Assembly (NCBI GenBank): GCA_947591605.1
Contig: CANQDF010000001.1
Span: 124,001-188,000, forward strand
DNA from: an uncultured Clostridia bacterium
Lineage (GTDB): Bacteria; Bacillota; Clostridia; Lachnospirales; CAG-274
Direction: 5' to 3'
DNA length: 64,000 nucleotides
Part shown: one piece after another, positions 37,121 through 46,940 of the stretch
How positions within the stretch are numbered: the first letter of the stretch is position 1
Layout: every line of letters starts with the position of its first letter
Notes under the pieces: model-generated
The model's input: the letters and a program-made list of their open reading frames with translations, nothing else
Database searches by the model: none
Told to the model about the DNA's origin: nothing
Translations under genes and position numbers: made by a program

Positions 37121-37231
37121 AACAACGTTGCATATAACACACGTTGGTGGTTTTGGTAAGCTGTGCCGCTTGTAAAGCGGTTCTTGTCATAAACCGACGG
37201 AGGAATAACAAATTTTAAGGAGGACGAAATA

Positions 37232-37957
37232 ATGGGTGTTATTTCAATGAAGCAGTTACTTGAAGCAGGTGTTCACTTTGGTCACCCGACAAGAAGATGC
37301 AACCGTAAAATGGCAGAATATATCTTTGCCGAAAGAAACGGTATCTATATTATCGACCTGCAGAAGACCGTTAAAAAGGTCGAGGAGGCTTATGCGGCAG
37401 TTGCCGACATCGTCAGGGACGGCGGCACGGTGCTCTTTGTAGGCACAAAGAAGCAGGCTCAGGACTCCATAAAGGAGGAGGCTCTCAGGTGCGGTATGTA
37501 CTATGTAAACGAGAGATGGTTAGGCGGTATGCTTACCAACTTTGAAACCGTTAAAACAAGGATAAAGAGATTAAAAGAGCTTGATGCCATGGTTGAGGAC
37601 GGCACAATGGATCTTCTCCCAAAGAAGGAGGTCGCAAAGCTCATGCACGAAAAGGAAAAGCTTGACAGAAATATAGGCGGTATCAAGGAGATGGACAGGA
37701 TACCCGATTGTATATTTATAGTTGACCCACGCAAGGAGCATATTGCAGTGCTTGAGGCTCAGAGCCTCGGTATCCCTACCGTAGGTATTGTTGATACAAA
37801 CTGTGATCCGGAGGAGATCGACTATGTTATCCCCGGCAATGATGACGCTATCCGTGCCGTAAAGCTTATTGCAGGCAGGATCGCAGATGCTGTTATCGAG
37901 TCCAAGCAGGGCGAGGCTAACGACGTGGAAGAAGAGAGTGCCGATGCACAGGCATAA
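37232..37957 (+). CDS. rpsB: 30S ribosomal protein S2
   Basis: A 241-residue S2 with [22 protein letters not shown], the [15 protein letters not shown] motif and the [15 protein letters not shown] segment, all canonical. The C-terminal 25 residues are acidic and variable. AAGGAGGACGAAATA precedes the ATG. It is followed by tsf, the nearly universal order. Confidence 0.98.
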   Translation: MGVISMKQLLEAGVHFGHPTRRCNRKMAEYIFAERNGIYIIDLQKTVKKVEEAYAAVADIVRDGGTVLFVGTKKQAQDSIKEEALRCGMYYVNERWLGGMLTNFETVKTRIKRLKELDAMVEDGTMDLLPKKEVAKLMHEKEKLDRNIGGIKEMDRIPDCIFIVDPRKEHIAVLEAQSLGIPTVGIVDTNCDPEEIDYVIPGNDDAIRAVKLIAGRIADAVIESKQGEANDVEEESADAQA

Positions 37958-37997
37958 GCGCACCGCAAAGATATGATTAATTGACGGAGGTATAAAA

Positions 37998-38933
37998 ATG
38001 GCTGTTACTGCTGCTTTAATAAAGGAACTTAGAGGTATGACAGGCGTAGGCATGAGCGACTGCAAGGCTGCTCTTGTTGAAACCGACGGTGATATTGAAA
38101 AGGCTGTGGAAGTCCTCAGGAAAAAGGGTATCGCAAAGGCAGAGAAAAAGGCAGGTCGTGTTGCCGCAGAGGGTCTTAGCTTTACTTATATTACAGAGGA
38201 CGGCAAGGCTGCCGCTGCTGTTGAGGTAAACAGCGAAACAGACTTTGTTGCCAAAAACGAAATATTCAGGACATTTGTTGAAAACGTTGCAAAGCAGGCT
38301 GTTAAGTCTGATGCTGCCGATATGGACGCATTTATGGCTGAGCCTTGGATAGAGGACGGCTCCAAAACCGTTAAGGAGGCTCTTGTTGAAAAGATTTCCG
38401 TTATCGGCGAGAACCTTTCAATAAGAAGATTTAAAAAGTTTACCGCAGAGGAGAACAGCGTATTTGTTTCCTATCTTCATGCAGGCGGCAAGGTTGCTGT
38501 TTTGCTTGAATTCCTCTCCGATGTTAAAAACGACGCTCTTATTGAGGCAGGCAAGAATGTTTGCATGCAGATCGCCGCTATGAACCCTAAGTTTGTACGC
38601 AGAGAGGATGCTCCCGCAGACTTCATCGCCAAGGAGAGAGAGATACTCACCGAGCAGGCTAAGGCAGACCCCAAAAATGCAGGCAAGCCCGATAATATCC
38701 TTGAAAAGATGATAGAGGGTCGTATCAATAAGGAGCTTAAGGAATTCTGCCTTGTTGACCAGGAGTATGTAAAGGACGACAAGATCAGCGTAGGCAAGTA
38801 TGTTGAGAGCGTTGCAAAGGAGATCGGCGCTAAGGTATCCGTAAAGGCATTTGTTCGTTTTGAAACAGGTGAGGGTATCGCAAAGAAGGACGAGGATTTT
38901 GCAGCCGAGGTTGCAAAGGCTATTCAGGGCTGA
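37998..38933 (+). CDS. tsf: Elongation factor Ts
   Basis: A 311-residue exchange factor that resets EF-Tu. The N-terminal UBA-like helix LIKELRGMTGVGMSDCKAAL and the TDFVAKNEIF motif that displaces Mg2+ in EF-Tu are intact. Length is at the long end of the family (E. coli 283), with the C-terminal part extended. GGAGGTATAAAA precedes the ATG. Second gene after rpsB. Confidence 0.97.
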   Translation: MAVTAALIKELRGMTGVGMSDCKAALVETDGDIEKAVEVLRKKGIAKAEKKAGRVAAEGLSFTYITEDGKAAAAVEVNSETDFVAKNEIFRTFVENVAKQAVKSDAADMDAFMAEPWIEDGSKTVKEALVEKISVIGENLSIRRFKKFTAEENSVFVSYLHAGGKVAVLLEFLSDVKNDALIEAGKNVCMQIAAMNPKFVRREDAPADFIAKEREILTEQAKADPKNAGKPDNILEKMIEGRINKELKEFCLVDQEYVKDDKISVGKYVESVAKEIGAKVSVKAFVRFETGEGIAKKDEDFAAEVAKAIQG

Positions 38934-38963
38934 TAAATACGCCTTTTAACGCAATACGGGCCT

Positions 38964-38992
38964 TTGTGTGATCAATATAGGTAATGTATATA
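38964..38992 (+). promoter_or_regulatory. Promoter of rpmH-rnpA
   Basis: TTGTGT (38964-38969), 17 bases, TATATA (38987-38992), 35 bases before the rpmH ATG. No DnaA boxes are seen in this gap. Confidence 0.55.
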
Positions 38993-39027
38993 TTTTGTAA
39001 ATACACCATAAAAGGAGGTGCTTCGAT

Positions 39028-39162
39028 ATGAAAATGACATTTCAGCCAAAAACCAGACAGAGAAGCAAGGTTCACGGCTTCAGAAAGAGAATGAGTACTG
39101 CCAACGGCAGAAAGGTTATACTGAGAAGACGCAGAAAGGGCAGAAAGGCTTTGTCTGCATAA
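39028..39162 (+). CDS. rpmH: 50S ribosomal protein L34
   Basis: A 44-residue very basic protein, [18 protein letters not shown] at the start and [18 protein letters not shown] at the end, matching L34 in full. AAAGGAGGTGCTTCGAT precedes the ATG. It opens the origin-proximal set with rnpA next. Usual spacing to dnaA is lost: rpsB-tsf lies upstream instead. Confidence 0.97.
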   Translation: MKMTFQPKTRQRSKVHGFRKRMSTANGRKVILRRRRKGRKALSA

Positions 39163-39170
39163 TTGTTGAA

Positions 39171-39196
39171 TAAAGCCCGCTTTATGGCGGGCTTTA
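39171..39196 (+). terminator. Hairpin between rpmH and rnpA
   Basis: Perfect 10-bp stem TAAAGCCCGC/GCGGGCTTTA with a 6-base loop. The T run is short, so it may be a partial terminator or processing site setting the L34 to RnpA ratio. Confidence 0.6.
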
Positions 39197-39260
39197 ATTG
39201 TATTTTACAATGTAAATGGATTTTTTTGCTTATTAAAATTATTGTAATGGGGGTAACCCT

Positions 39261-39617
39261 ATGTTATTTACCGAGTCCCTTAAAAAAAACCATCAGTTCA
39301 GGTTTGTATATAACAGGGGCAGATCAATTGCCAACAGATACCTTGTTATGTATGTTGTAAAAAACAGTCTTGATATAAACCGCATAGGTTATTCGGTCAG
39401 CAAAAAGGTTGGCAACAGTGTTGTAAGGAGCCGTGTGACCAGACTCCTCAGAGAGAGCTACCGCCTTAACGAGCATATGCTGGAATCGGGCTTTGACATA
39501 GTTGTAGTTGCAAGGGCGGCAATGAAGGATGCGTCATATGCGGATGCAGAGCATTCGCTTAAGCACCTGTTAAAAAAACACAGGCTGTTAAAGGAACAGA
39601 AGGATGTATATGCTTAA
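39261..39617 (+). CDS. rnpA: Ribonuclease P protein component
   Basis: A 118-residue basic protein. The RNR motif is present in modified form as [21 protein letters not shown], and the [10 protein letters not shown] beginning is canonical. It supports RNase P RNA in trimming tRNA 5' ends. Its end overlaps yidD by 14 bases. GGGGGTAACCCT is the ribosome binding site. Confidence 0.95.
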   Translation: MLFTESLKKNHQFRFVYNRGRSIANRYLVMYVVKNSLDINRIGYSVSKKVGNSVVRSRVTRLLRESYRLNEHMLESGFDIVVVARAAMKDASYADAEHSLKHLLKKHRLLKEQKDVYA

Positions 39618-39825
39618 AGGCAGTGTACTTTTTTTAATAAGGTTTTACCGTTTGTATATTTCTCCGCTTAAAATGCCGTGCTGCAGGTTTACGCCCACAT
39701 GTTCGGCATATGCGTATGAGGCAATATCAAAATACGGCATTTTAAAGGGAGGCTGTTTAAGCATAAAACGCATTTTAAAATGCCATCCGTTTTACAAGGG
39801 GGATCCATACGACCCCGTACCGTAG
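39604..39825 (+). CDS. yidD: Membrane protein insertion efficiency factor YidD
   Basis: A 73-residue protein with the family pattern [32 protein letters not shown] and [25 protein letters not shown]. The amphipathic N-terminus sits on the inner membrane and helps YidC. It overlaps rnpA and is 101 bases before yidC. Confidence 0.94.
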   Translation: MYMLKGSVLFLIRFYRLYISPLKMPCCRFTPTCSAYAYEAISKYGILKGGCLSIKRILKCHPFYKGDPYDPVP

Positions 39826-39926
39826 TTTTATCGCAGTATTTATAGGGGACGGCCCGCAAAGCAGGGTGTTTTACAGGCATCTGCATCGGGAGGCGGCCGT
39901 TCCGCCCCACACATTAGGAGGAGCTT

Positions 39927-40991
39927 ATGTTTTCAGCGCTTGATATGCTTGCCAGAACCCCGGATATATTAAATGACCCAAGCTTTATTACGGGTGCGAT
40001 AGCGTGGGTTTTGGGCAAGATAGTTAATTTTTTCTTTATATTTGTTTACAACAATATAACGCAGGTCAATTCTCTTGGCCTTTCCATAATATTTTTGACT
40101 GTATTTGCACGTCTGCTTATGACTCCTATAGCCTATAAGCAGCAAAAATCTATGTTTGTTATGCAAAAGCTTCAGCCGGAGCTGCAGAAAATAAGGGATA
40201 AATATAAGGATAATCTCTCCGACCCCGAAGTTCAGAAAAAAATGAACATAGAAACACAAAGGGTGTATACAAAGCATAACTACAGCCCTCTCAGCGGCTG
40301 TCTGCCTTTGCTTATACAAATGCCCATATTCTTCGGGCTTTACTATATAATGCGACATCCGTTTTTATATATTGATGTAATAAACGATATATATACACAG
40401 TTTTCGACCATAGTGATGGAGTTTGCCGTAAAATCAGGCTCGGACAGCTCCATAATGAAGCTTATAACAGAGTTTGGCATAAGCAAGGGCCTTGAGGCGG
40501 GCACAACGATAAATGTGGAAACGTTTGCAAGGCTTTTGAATGCGCTTGACCCCGCACAGGTACAGCAGCTTGTGCACGGCGTCGGCTCGGACTCCCTTTC
40601 TGCCCTCTTTGAGCAGAAGCAGGCTATCGAAACCTTTATGGGTATAAGCCTTACCGAAACGGTGGGCTTCGCTCTTAACAAAAAGCTGATAATACCTGTT
40701 TTATCGGCAGCAACCACATGGCTCTCCTCATGGCTTATGACAAGGAAGAATAAATCCGAGGATCCTCAGGTACGCAGCCAGCAGCAGATAATGAATGTTG
40801 TCATGCCTATAATGATGGCATGGATAACAACGGGTCTGCCCGGCGGTGTCGGCCTTTACTGGGTAACCTCAAACATCTTCCAGATATGTCAGCAGGCTGT
40901 GTTAAGCAGACACTTTGAAAAGAAAAAAGAGCGTGAGGAACAGGAAGAAAAGGACAGTAAAAACAAAAAGAACGGGGGCAGCAAAAAATGA
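39927..40991 (+). CDS. yidC: Membrane protein insertase YidC (Oxa1 family)
   Basis: A 354-residue insertase with five membrane helices. The conserved cavity arginine is in TVFARLLMTPIAYKQQ, and the PLLIQMPIFFGLYYIMR and LPGGVGLYWVTSNIFQI segments are typical. There is no lipobox, unlike many Bacillus YidC. A region of about 80 residues between helices 2 and 3 (about 160-240) is longer than in most. The C-tail is Lys/Glu-rich, likely ribosome-binding. AGGAGGAGCTT precedes the ATG; it overlaps jag by four bases. Confidence 0.94.
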   Translation: MFSALDMLARTPDILNDPSFITGAIAWVLGKIVNFFFIFVYNNITQVNSLGLSIIFLTVFARLLMTPIAYKQQKSMFVMQKLQPELQKIRDKYKDNLSDPEVQKKMNIETQRVYTKHNYSPLSGCLPLLIQMPIFFGLYYIMRHPFLYIDVINDIYTQFSTIVMEFAVKSGSDSSIMKLITEFGISKGLEAGTTINVETFARLLNALDPAQVQQLVHGVGSDSLSALFEQKQAIETFMGISLTETVGFALNKKLIIPVLSAATTWLSSWLMTRKNKSEDPQVRSQQQIMNVVMPIMMAWITTGLPGGVGLYWVTSNIFQICQQAVLSRHFEKKKEREEQEEKDSKNKKNGGSKK

Positions 40992-41884
40992 TAAAATGTA
41001 TCGAGATGACAGGCAAAACCGCCAGTGAAGCAATACAGGCGGCATGTGAAAAAATGGGGCTTAAAATTACCGATGTTGAGTACGAGATATTGGACGAGGG
41101 CTCCAAGGGGCTTTTTGGCATAGGCGCAAGACCCGCCAAGGTAAAGGTGTGGGTGATCGGCTATGACGAGGCTGCCGAAAAGGCTGCCGCAGAGGCTGCA
41201 AGAGCCGAGAAGGAGGCAAAAAAGCAGCTTGAGGCGGAAAAGGCAGCCAAGGAAAAGGCTGCAAAGGAAAAAGCTGCCAAGGAAAAGGCAGAAAAGGAAA
41301 GATCCGTCAAGGCGACAAAGGAGCAGAGCGAACCCGTAAAATCGGACGAGAAGACCGTAACGGACGAGCCAAGACCGGAGCGTCCTCAGCTTACCGAGGC
41401 AGATATGGAGAAGGTTGCCGCACAGAGCAAAAAGTTCCTGTCGGATGTATTTGCCGCAATGAATATCGAGGTGGAAATAGACGCAAAATTTGTGGACAGC
41501 AAGCAGCTGCTCATAAATATGGAGGGTCCCGAAATGGGAGTTGTTATAGGCAAAAGAGGTCAGACCCTCGACAGCCTGCAGCACCTTGTAGGGCTTGTGG
41601 TAAACAAGGGTGAGTTTGCATTCATTACGGTAACGCTCGATACCGAGGGTTACAGAAAAAGGCGCAGGGAAACCCTTGAGCACCTTGCATTCAACCTTGC
41701 CAAAAAGGCAAAGCATCTGCATAAAAACGTTGTGCTGGAGCCTATGAATCCATACGAAAGGCGCATTATACATTCCACCCTGCAAAACGACAGGTATGTT
41801 ACCACCTACAGCGAGGGCGTAGAGCCTCACAGGTATGTGGTAATAGCGCCCAAAACAAGGGAGCAAAGGGAAAGAAATTATTGA
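40988..41884 (+). CDS. jag: Jag/KhpB (EloR) RNA-binding protein
   Basis: A 298-residue protein: Jag_N domain (1-50, MIKCIEMTGKTASEAIQAAC), an Ala/Lys/Glu-rich coiled linker at about 60-125 with AAKEK units, a KH domain with GKRGQTLDSLQHL (about 187-199), and an R3H domain with RKRRRETLEHLAF-like and R-x3-H at the end (EPHRYVVIAPK). KhpB/Jag binds many RNAs and affects cell elongation. Starts at the ATGA overlap with yidC. Confidence 0.93.
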   Translation: MIKCIEMTGKTASEAIQAACEKMGLKITDVEYEILDEGSKGLFGIGARPAKVKVWVIGYDEAAEKAAAEAARAEKEAKKQLEAEKAAKEKAAKEKAAKEKAEKERSVKATKEQSEPVKSDEKTVTDEPRPERPQLTEADMEKVAAQSKKFLSDVFAAMNIEVEIDAKFVDSKQLLINMEGPEMGVVIGKRGQTLDSLQHLVGLVVNKGEFAFITVTLDTEGYRKRRRETLEHLAFNLAKKAKHLHKNVVLEPMNPYERRIIHSTLQNDRYVTTYSEGVEPHRYVVIAPKTREQRERNY

Positions 41885-41908
41885 TAAGATATATTTAGAG
41901 GTGAAGTT

Positions 41909-42877
41909 ATGAATATTTTTGCCGAAATGGGCAAATCACTGTCTTTTTCAAATTACAGGCTGTACAGAAGCGACAGAGGAGGCAAAAACTTTCTCTACCT
42001 GCTTATGCTGTCGATAATAGGCTTTATAATAGTTGTAATGCTCGGCTTTTATGTTCCTGTTATGCTTAACGGAGGCATCGAGTCGTTTCTTGACGAGGTG
42101 CCGGATTTTTCTATGTCTTCGGACGGCATACTTACAATAGACCATGAACCTATTGACAGCGTTACGGACGAAAACCAAAGGCTTGTAGTTGATACGGGAT
42201 ATGAGTACGGCTATGATGACAGCACGGGCACCATATACCGCATTATCGGATATGCGGATGACGCATCGGGCTATACTACCGAGGATGTTATAGATGTATC
42301 TCAGTACAGCCAGAGTGCGGTAATATCCAAAAATGCGCTTGTAATGTATCAGCAGGGGCAGTGTGAGGTTCTGGAATATAACGAGATCCCTGCCAATATA
42401 CTCTCGAAAATAAGCAACGAGGGTCTGCTTGAGCTTATAAAAAGTATGGCAATTATAATTACCGTAATAGTATTTTTTGCGTTTATAATAAGGCTTGCTT
42501 TATGGAATATTGTAAATGCGGCTATAGGCGCAATAATAAGCAGCAATATGGGCGTAAAAAACACCTTCGGACAGAACTATGCAATGGCGCTCAGAGCTTA
42601 TACACCCGTGTACCTTGTATCCTGCATACTTGTGGCATTCGGTATAAGCGTGCCGTTCAAGTGGGTGATCATGCTGCTTGTAACGGGCTTTATACTCTCA
42701 AAGGCAATAAAGACTATCAAGGCTCAGCTTGAAAAGGACGCTGCCGAGGCAGCTATGACCGCTGCGGCTCCCAATGCCGACAGCGACCTTATGTTCCGTG
42801 CCATGTACGGAGAAAACGATGTATATCATAATACCGGCTCGGATACAAATACCGACGGTAACGACAACAGATATTGA
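41909..42877 (+). CDS. DUF1189-like multi-pass membrane protein
   Basis: A 322-residue protein with an N-terminal helix (about 28-52), a large outside domain rich in Asp, Ser and Tyr (about 55-165), and three or four C-terminal helices (about 185-270), ending in a hydrophilic tail. The MALRAYTPVYLVSCI and the early YRLYRSDRGGKNFLYLLMLS pieces resemble DUF1189 proteins, but I hold that loosely. The function is unknown. The site between jag and mnmE is not standard. Confidence 0.5.
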   Translation: MNIFAEMGKSLSFSNYRLYRSDRGGKNFLYLLMLSIIGFIIVVMLGFYVPVMLNGGIESFLDEVPDFSMSSDGILTIDHEPIDSVTDENQRLVVDTGYEYGYDDSTGTIYRIIGYADDASGYTTEDVIDVSQYSQSAVISKNALVMYQQGQCEVLEYNEIPANILSKISNEGLLELIKSMAIIITVIVFFAFIIRLALWNIVNAAIGAIISSNMGVKNTFGQNYAMALRAYTPVYLVSCILVAFGISVPFKWVIMLLVTGFILSKAIKTIKAQLEKDAAEAAMTAAAPNADSDLMFRAMYGENDVYHNTGSDTNTDGNDNRY

Positions 42878-42928
42878 TTTTTTGGGGCTGTCAGCTTTGA
42901 CAGCCCAATTTTGTATGAGGTGACAATT

Positions 42929-44314
42929 ATGCTCAAGGTAAATCTGGATGATACCATAGCGGCGCTGTCCACACCCGCAGGCAGCGGAGGCATAGGCATA
43001 GTGCGCATAAGCGGACCCGATGCCGTAGAGGTGGCAGACAGGCTTTTTGTGCCTGCAAAGGGCAAGCCCCTTGGGGAGAGAAAAAGCCACACGGTAAGCT
43101 ACGGCAAAATAGTGTACGATGGCAGAGTATGCGACGAGGTGCTTGTAAGCATAATGAGAGCCCCCAATACCTATACCCGTGAGGATATTGCCGAGATAAA
43201 CTGCCACGGCGGAATAAGGTCGGTAACGGCTGTGCTGGAGGCTGTGCTGAAGTCGGGTGCAAGGCTTGCCGAGCCGGGAGAGTTTACCAAGCGTGCATTT
43301 TTAAACGGCAGGATAGACCTTACACAGGCAGAGGCGGTGGCGGATATAATATCCGCAAAAACGGACAAAAGCCGTGAGGCGGCGCTAAAACGGCTGGACG
43401 GCAGCCTGTGCGTCAAAATAAGGGCGCTTAGGGAGAAGATACTGCTTATGCTTGCCAATATCGAGGCTGCGATAGACTATCCCGAGCATGATGACGAAAC
43501 AATGACCTACGAGTCTGTGGCAAACGGCAGCAGGGAGCTTATGTCCGAGCTTGACAGGCTTATTGCAGGCGCCGATACGGGCAGGATATACAAGGAAGGC
43601 ATAAAAACAGTTATACTGGGCAAGCCCAATGTGGGCAAAAGCTCTCTTTTAAATGCGGCGGTGGATGAGGAAAGAGCCATAGTTACCGATATACCCGGCA
43701 CCACACGGGATGTGCTGGAGGAGCTGATAAACATAAACGGCATACCTCTCAGGCTGACAGATACCGCAGGCATAAGGGATACAGACAACCCCATTGAAAA
43801 AATAGGGGTGGAAAAAAGCCGCAGCCTTGCGGACGAGGCGGATCTTGTGCTGCTTATGCTGGACGGCTCAAGACCCCTTGACGATGAGGACAGGAAGCTT
43901 ATAAACCTGTCGGAAAACAAAAACAGGATAGTAATCATCAACAAGAGCGACCTTGCGCAGTGTATTGATATTAGCGAAATAACAGCGCTTACAGGCAGCG
44001 ATCCGATAGCTGTGTCCGTTAAACAGGACAGCGGTATAGAGCTTATATACGAGCGCATAAGGTCAATGTTTCTTGGCGGCAGCATAGCTGCGGACGATGA
44101 GGTGCTTATTTCCTCCGAAAGAAACAAAAACAGTCTGTACAAAGCAAAACAATTCCTTTATAATGTAATTGAAACGGTAGACAACCGTATGCCCGAGGAT
44201 CTTATATCCATAGATCTAACACAGGCATACGAGGCGCTCGGTGAGATAACGGGCGAAACGCTTGACGAGGATATAATAGATAAGATATTCAGTGAATTTT
44301 GTCTGGGCAAGTAA
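42929..44314 (+). CDS. mnmE: tRNA modification GTPase MnmE
   Basis: A 461-residue protein: an N-terminal folate-binding domain (DTIAALSTPAGSGGIGIVRISG), a helical domain and a G domain (GKPNVGKS at 231-238, DTAG, NKSD). It ends in CLGK, the C-x-G-K that carries the catalytic cysteine. With MnmG it makes the 5-carboxymethylaminomethyl group on wobble U34. The ATG at 42929 with GAGGTGACAATT was chosen over a TTG at 42911. Confidence 0.96.
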   Translation: MLKVNLDDTIAALSTPAGSGGIGIVRISGPDAVEVADRLFVPAKGKPLGERKSHTVSYGKIVYDGRVCDEVLVSIMRAPNTYTREDIAEINCHGGIRSVTAVLEAVLKSGARLAEPGEFTKRAFLNGRIDLTQAEAVADIISAKTDKSREAALKRLDGSLCVKIRALREKILLMLANIEAAIDYPEHDDETMTYESVANGSRELMSELDRLIAGADTGRIYKEGIKTVILGKPNVGKSSLLNAAVDEERAIVTDIPGTTRDVLEELININGIPLRLTDTAGIRDTDNPIEKIGVEKSRSLADEADLVLLMLDGSRPLDDEDRKLINLSENKNRIVIINKSDLAQCIDISEITALTGSDPIAVSVKQDSGIELIYERIRSMFLGGSIAADDEVLISSERNKNSLYKAKQFLYNVIETVDNRMPEDLISIDLTQAYEALGEITGETLDEDIIDKIFSEFCLGK

Positions 44315-44328
44315 TTTGAGGTGAAAAT

Positions 44329-46206
44329 ATGGCACAATTGTATGAAGCCGAAAGCGCCGATGTAGTGGTTATCGGTGCGGGTCATGCGGGCTGTGAGGCG
44401 GCGCTTGCCTCTGCAAGGCTGGGGCTTGAAACCATTATATTTACAATAAATCTGGACAGCATAGGCATGATGCCCTGCAACCCCAACATAGGCGGCAGCT
44501 CCAAGGGTCACCTTGTAAGAGAGGTGGATGCGCTCGGCGGCGAGATGGGCAAAAACATAGATAAAACCTATATACAAAGCCGTATGTTAAATATGGGTAA
44601 GGGTCCTGCGGTGTACTCGCTCAGGGCTCAGGCGGACAAGAACCGATACCATACCGAGATGAAAAAAACACTTGAAAATACCGATCACCTCCATATAAGG
44701 CAGGGAGAGGTCGTGGATATACTCACCGATGAGGATAACAGGGTCACGGGCGTTGTAACGGAGTCGGATGCGCTTTACAGATGCCGTGCCGTTGTTATAT
44801 GCACGGGTACCTATTTAAAATCACGCTGCCTTTACGGCAGTACGGTGATACAGAGCGGGCCCAACGGACTGCGCAATTCCACCCATCTGAGCGAGTGCCT
44901 TAAACGGCTCGGCGTAAAGCTTATGCGCTATAAAACGGGTACTCCTGCCAGGATAGACAAAAGAACGGTGGATTTTTCAAAAATGCAGGAGCAAAAGGGC
45001 GATGAAAAGCTAGTGCCCTTCAGCTTTGAAAACCGTCCCGAGGATATAGAAAGGGAGCAGGTGAGCTGCTACCTTACCTATACAAATAAGCAAACGCACG
45101 ATATAATAAGGGCTAACCTTGACCGCTCTCCGCTTTATTCGGGCGTTATAGAGGGAACGGGGCCCAGGTACTGTCCGTCCATAGAGGACAAGGTGGTGCG
45201 CTTTGCGGATAAGGAAAGACATCAGATATTTATAGAACCAGAGGGTGAGGATACCAACGAGCTGTATGTTTCGGGCATGAGCAGCTCCCTGCCCGAGGAT
45301 GTTCAGCAGGCTATGTACAGGACGCTGCCGGGGCTTGAAAACTGCCGTATAATGCGTACTGCATATGCCATAGAGTACGATTGCATAAACGCCAACCAGC
45401 TTAAGCTGAGCCTTGAGTTTAAAAATATCGCAGGGCTTTTCAGCGCAGGTCAGTCCAACGGCACCAGCGGCTATGAGGAGGCTGCGGCACAGGGTATAAT
45501 AGGCGGCATAAATGCGGCTATGTACTGCCTTGGCAGGCAGCCGCTTATAATAGACCGCTCCGAGGGCTACATAGGTGTGCTTATAGACGACATAATAACC
45601 AAGGAGAGCCGTGAGCCTTACCGTATGATGACCTCCAGGGCGGAGTACCGTCTGCTTCTCAGACAGGACAATGCCGACTTAAGGCTTACGGAAAAGGGAC
45701 ATGAAATAGGGCTTATAAGCGATGAGCGCTATGAGAGCTTTTTAAGGAAAAAAGCCGATATACGATCCGAAATCAAGAGGGTGGGCAAGGTAAATATAGC
45801 TCCCTCCGAGGAGGTAAACAGGCTGCTTGTATCTCTCGGCACTGCACCGATCGAAACGGGCGCAAAGCTCTGCGAGCTTATACGCCGTCCCGAGCTGAGC
45901 TACGATCTGCTCTCTCCCATAGATACGGAAAGGCCTGCTTTAAGCGATGAGGTAAGGGAGCAGGTAAATATACAGATAAAGTATGAGGGATATATAAAAA
46001 GACAGCTTGCGCAGGTAGAGCAGTTTAAAAAGCTGGAGCAGAGGCGCATACCCGAGGACATCGACTACGGCAAGGTATCGGGCTTAAGGATAGAGGCAAG
46101 GCAAAAGCTTGCCGCCGTGCGCCCGGTAAGCATAGGTCAGGCAAGCAGGATAAGCGGCGTAAGTCCTGCGGACGTAAATATGCTGCTTGTACATATTGAA
46201 AGATAG
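44329..46206 (+). CDS. mnmG: tRNA uridine 5-carboxymethylaminomethyl enzyme MnmG
   Basis: A 625-residue FAD-binding partner of MnmE. The nucleotide motif is GAGHAGCEA (16-24); the [23 protein letters not shown] and GTYL-type blocks, the catalytic [16 protein letters not shown] region and the C-terminal helical domain are all present. Length is normal. GAGGTGAAAAT precedes the ATG, 14 bases after mnmE. Confidence 0.97.
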   Translation: MAQLYEAESADVVVIGAGHAGCEAALASARLGLETIIFTINLDSIGMMPCNPNIGGSSKGHLVREVDALGGEMGKNIDKTYIQSRMLNMGKGPAVYSLRAQADKNRYHTEMKKTLENTDHLHIRQGEVVDILTDEDNRVTGVVTESDALYRCRAVVICTGTYLKSRCLYGSTVIQSGPNGLRNSTHLSECLKRLGVKLMRYKTGTPARIDKRTVDFSKMQEQKGDEKLVPFSFENRPEDIEREQVSCYLTYTNKQTHDIIRANLDRSPLYSGVIEGTGPRYCPSIEDKVVRFADKERHQIFIEPEGEDTNELYVSGMSSSLPEDVQQAMYRTLPGLENCRIMRTAYAIEYDCINANQLKLSLEFKNIAGLFSAGQSNGTSGYEEAAAQGIIGGINAAMYCLGRQPLIIDRSEGYIGVLIDDIITKESREPYRMMTSRAEYRLLLRQDNADLRLTEKGHEIGLISDERYESFLRKKADIRSEIKRVGKVNIAPSEEVNRLLVSLGTAPIETGAKLCELIRRPELSYDLLSPIDTERPALSDEVREQVNIQIKYEGYIKRQLAQVEQFKKLEQRRIPEDIDYGKVSGLRIEARQKLAAVRPVSIGQASRISGVSPADVNMLLVHIER

Positions 46207-46214
46207 GTGATAAT

Positions 46215-46940
46215 ATGGGATTTTTTGATATATTTGACGATGTATTGAACACTCTTAACGATATTTCCGGCAGCGGACGTTCAAGAGAACAGAGGGAATA
46301 CGAAAGAAAGCTGAACGAAGCGGGGTCGCTGGGCAACGTTTTTGAAAATGCGGAAAAATATGATGTGGATATATTTGACCACAAGGAGAGCAACGGTTAT
46401 ATCAAAAACAACAATGATTTTATAAGCAAACAGCTTAACTTGGTGAATGCCAATTTTGATGCAAGGGTCTTTATGACCTGGGCAAAAAATCTGTTCTCGG
46501 CTGTGGCGTCGGCACACAGCAGGGCGGAGCTGCCCTCGGATATGAGAGCCTTTGTAAGCAAGGATTTTGATTTTGAGGGCTGCAATATCAGGCTGGATGG
46601 TTTTTCGGCTTGCTATATGCACCTTTATCGCCGTGAGGGAGAAAACGAGCTTTTGCAGGTGTATATCTCCGTATTGGACAAACCGGGGATCTCCGACAGA
46701 GAGGCAAAAAGGTATTTTATGCGCTTTTTCAGACCCTCGCAGTTCAGGATAGAGGATATGCGCAAGGTAAAAATATCCGCCTGCCCAAACTGCGGTGCGC
46801 CCGTAAAGTTTAAAAGAGGGGATACGGAGCAATGCGCATACTGCGGTCATTATGTCACCTTTGAGGAGTACGGCTGGCAGCTTACGGAGATAGAGCCGAT
46901 AACCGAGGATACCGTCATAGAGAATATAGGTGAAATATGA
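46215..46940 (+). CDS. Tim44-like domain protein with zinc ribbon
   Basis: A 241-residue soluble protein. Residues about 65-175 (LNLVNANFDARVFMTWAKNLF onward, quoted here only by its ends) resemble a Tim44-like fold: F-x-x-x-x-F-x-x-W-A-K, acidic middle, then LQVYISVLDK. A C-terminal zinc ribbon, CPNC and CAYC about 16 residues apart (about 190-211), follows. The first 30 residues are a short helix and a Ser/Arg linker. The function is unknown. It is inserted between mnmG and rsmG, normally adjacent; the coupling to rsmG as ATGA shows it is translated with them. Confidence 0.6.
   Translation: MGFFDIFDDVLNTLNDISGSGRSREQREYERKLNEAGSLGNVFENAEKYDVDIFDHKESNGYIKNNNDFISKQLNLVNANFDARVFMTWAKNLFSAVASAHSRAELPSDMRAFVSKDFDFEGCNIRLDGFSACYMHLYRREGENELLQVYISVLDKPGISDREAKRYFMRFFRPSQFRIEDMRKVKISACPNCGAPVKFKRGDTEQCAYCGHYVTFEEYGWQLTEIEPITEDTVIENIGEI

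Noticed and set aside
38934-39027. Replication origin between tsf and rpmH
   Set aside because: No DnaA boxes, no AT-rich unwinding repeat and no dnaA; the gap is 94 bases with a normal promoter.
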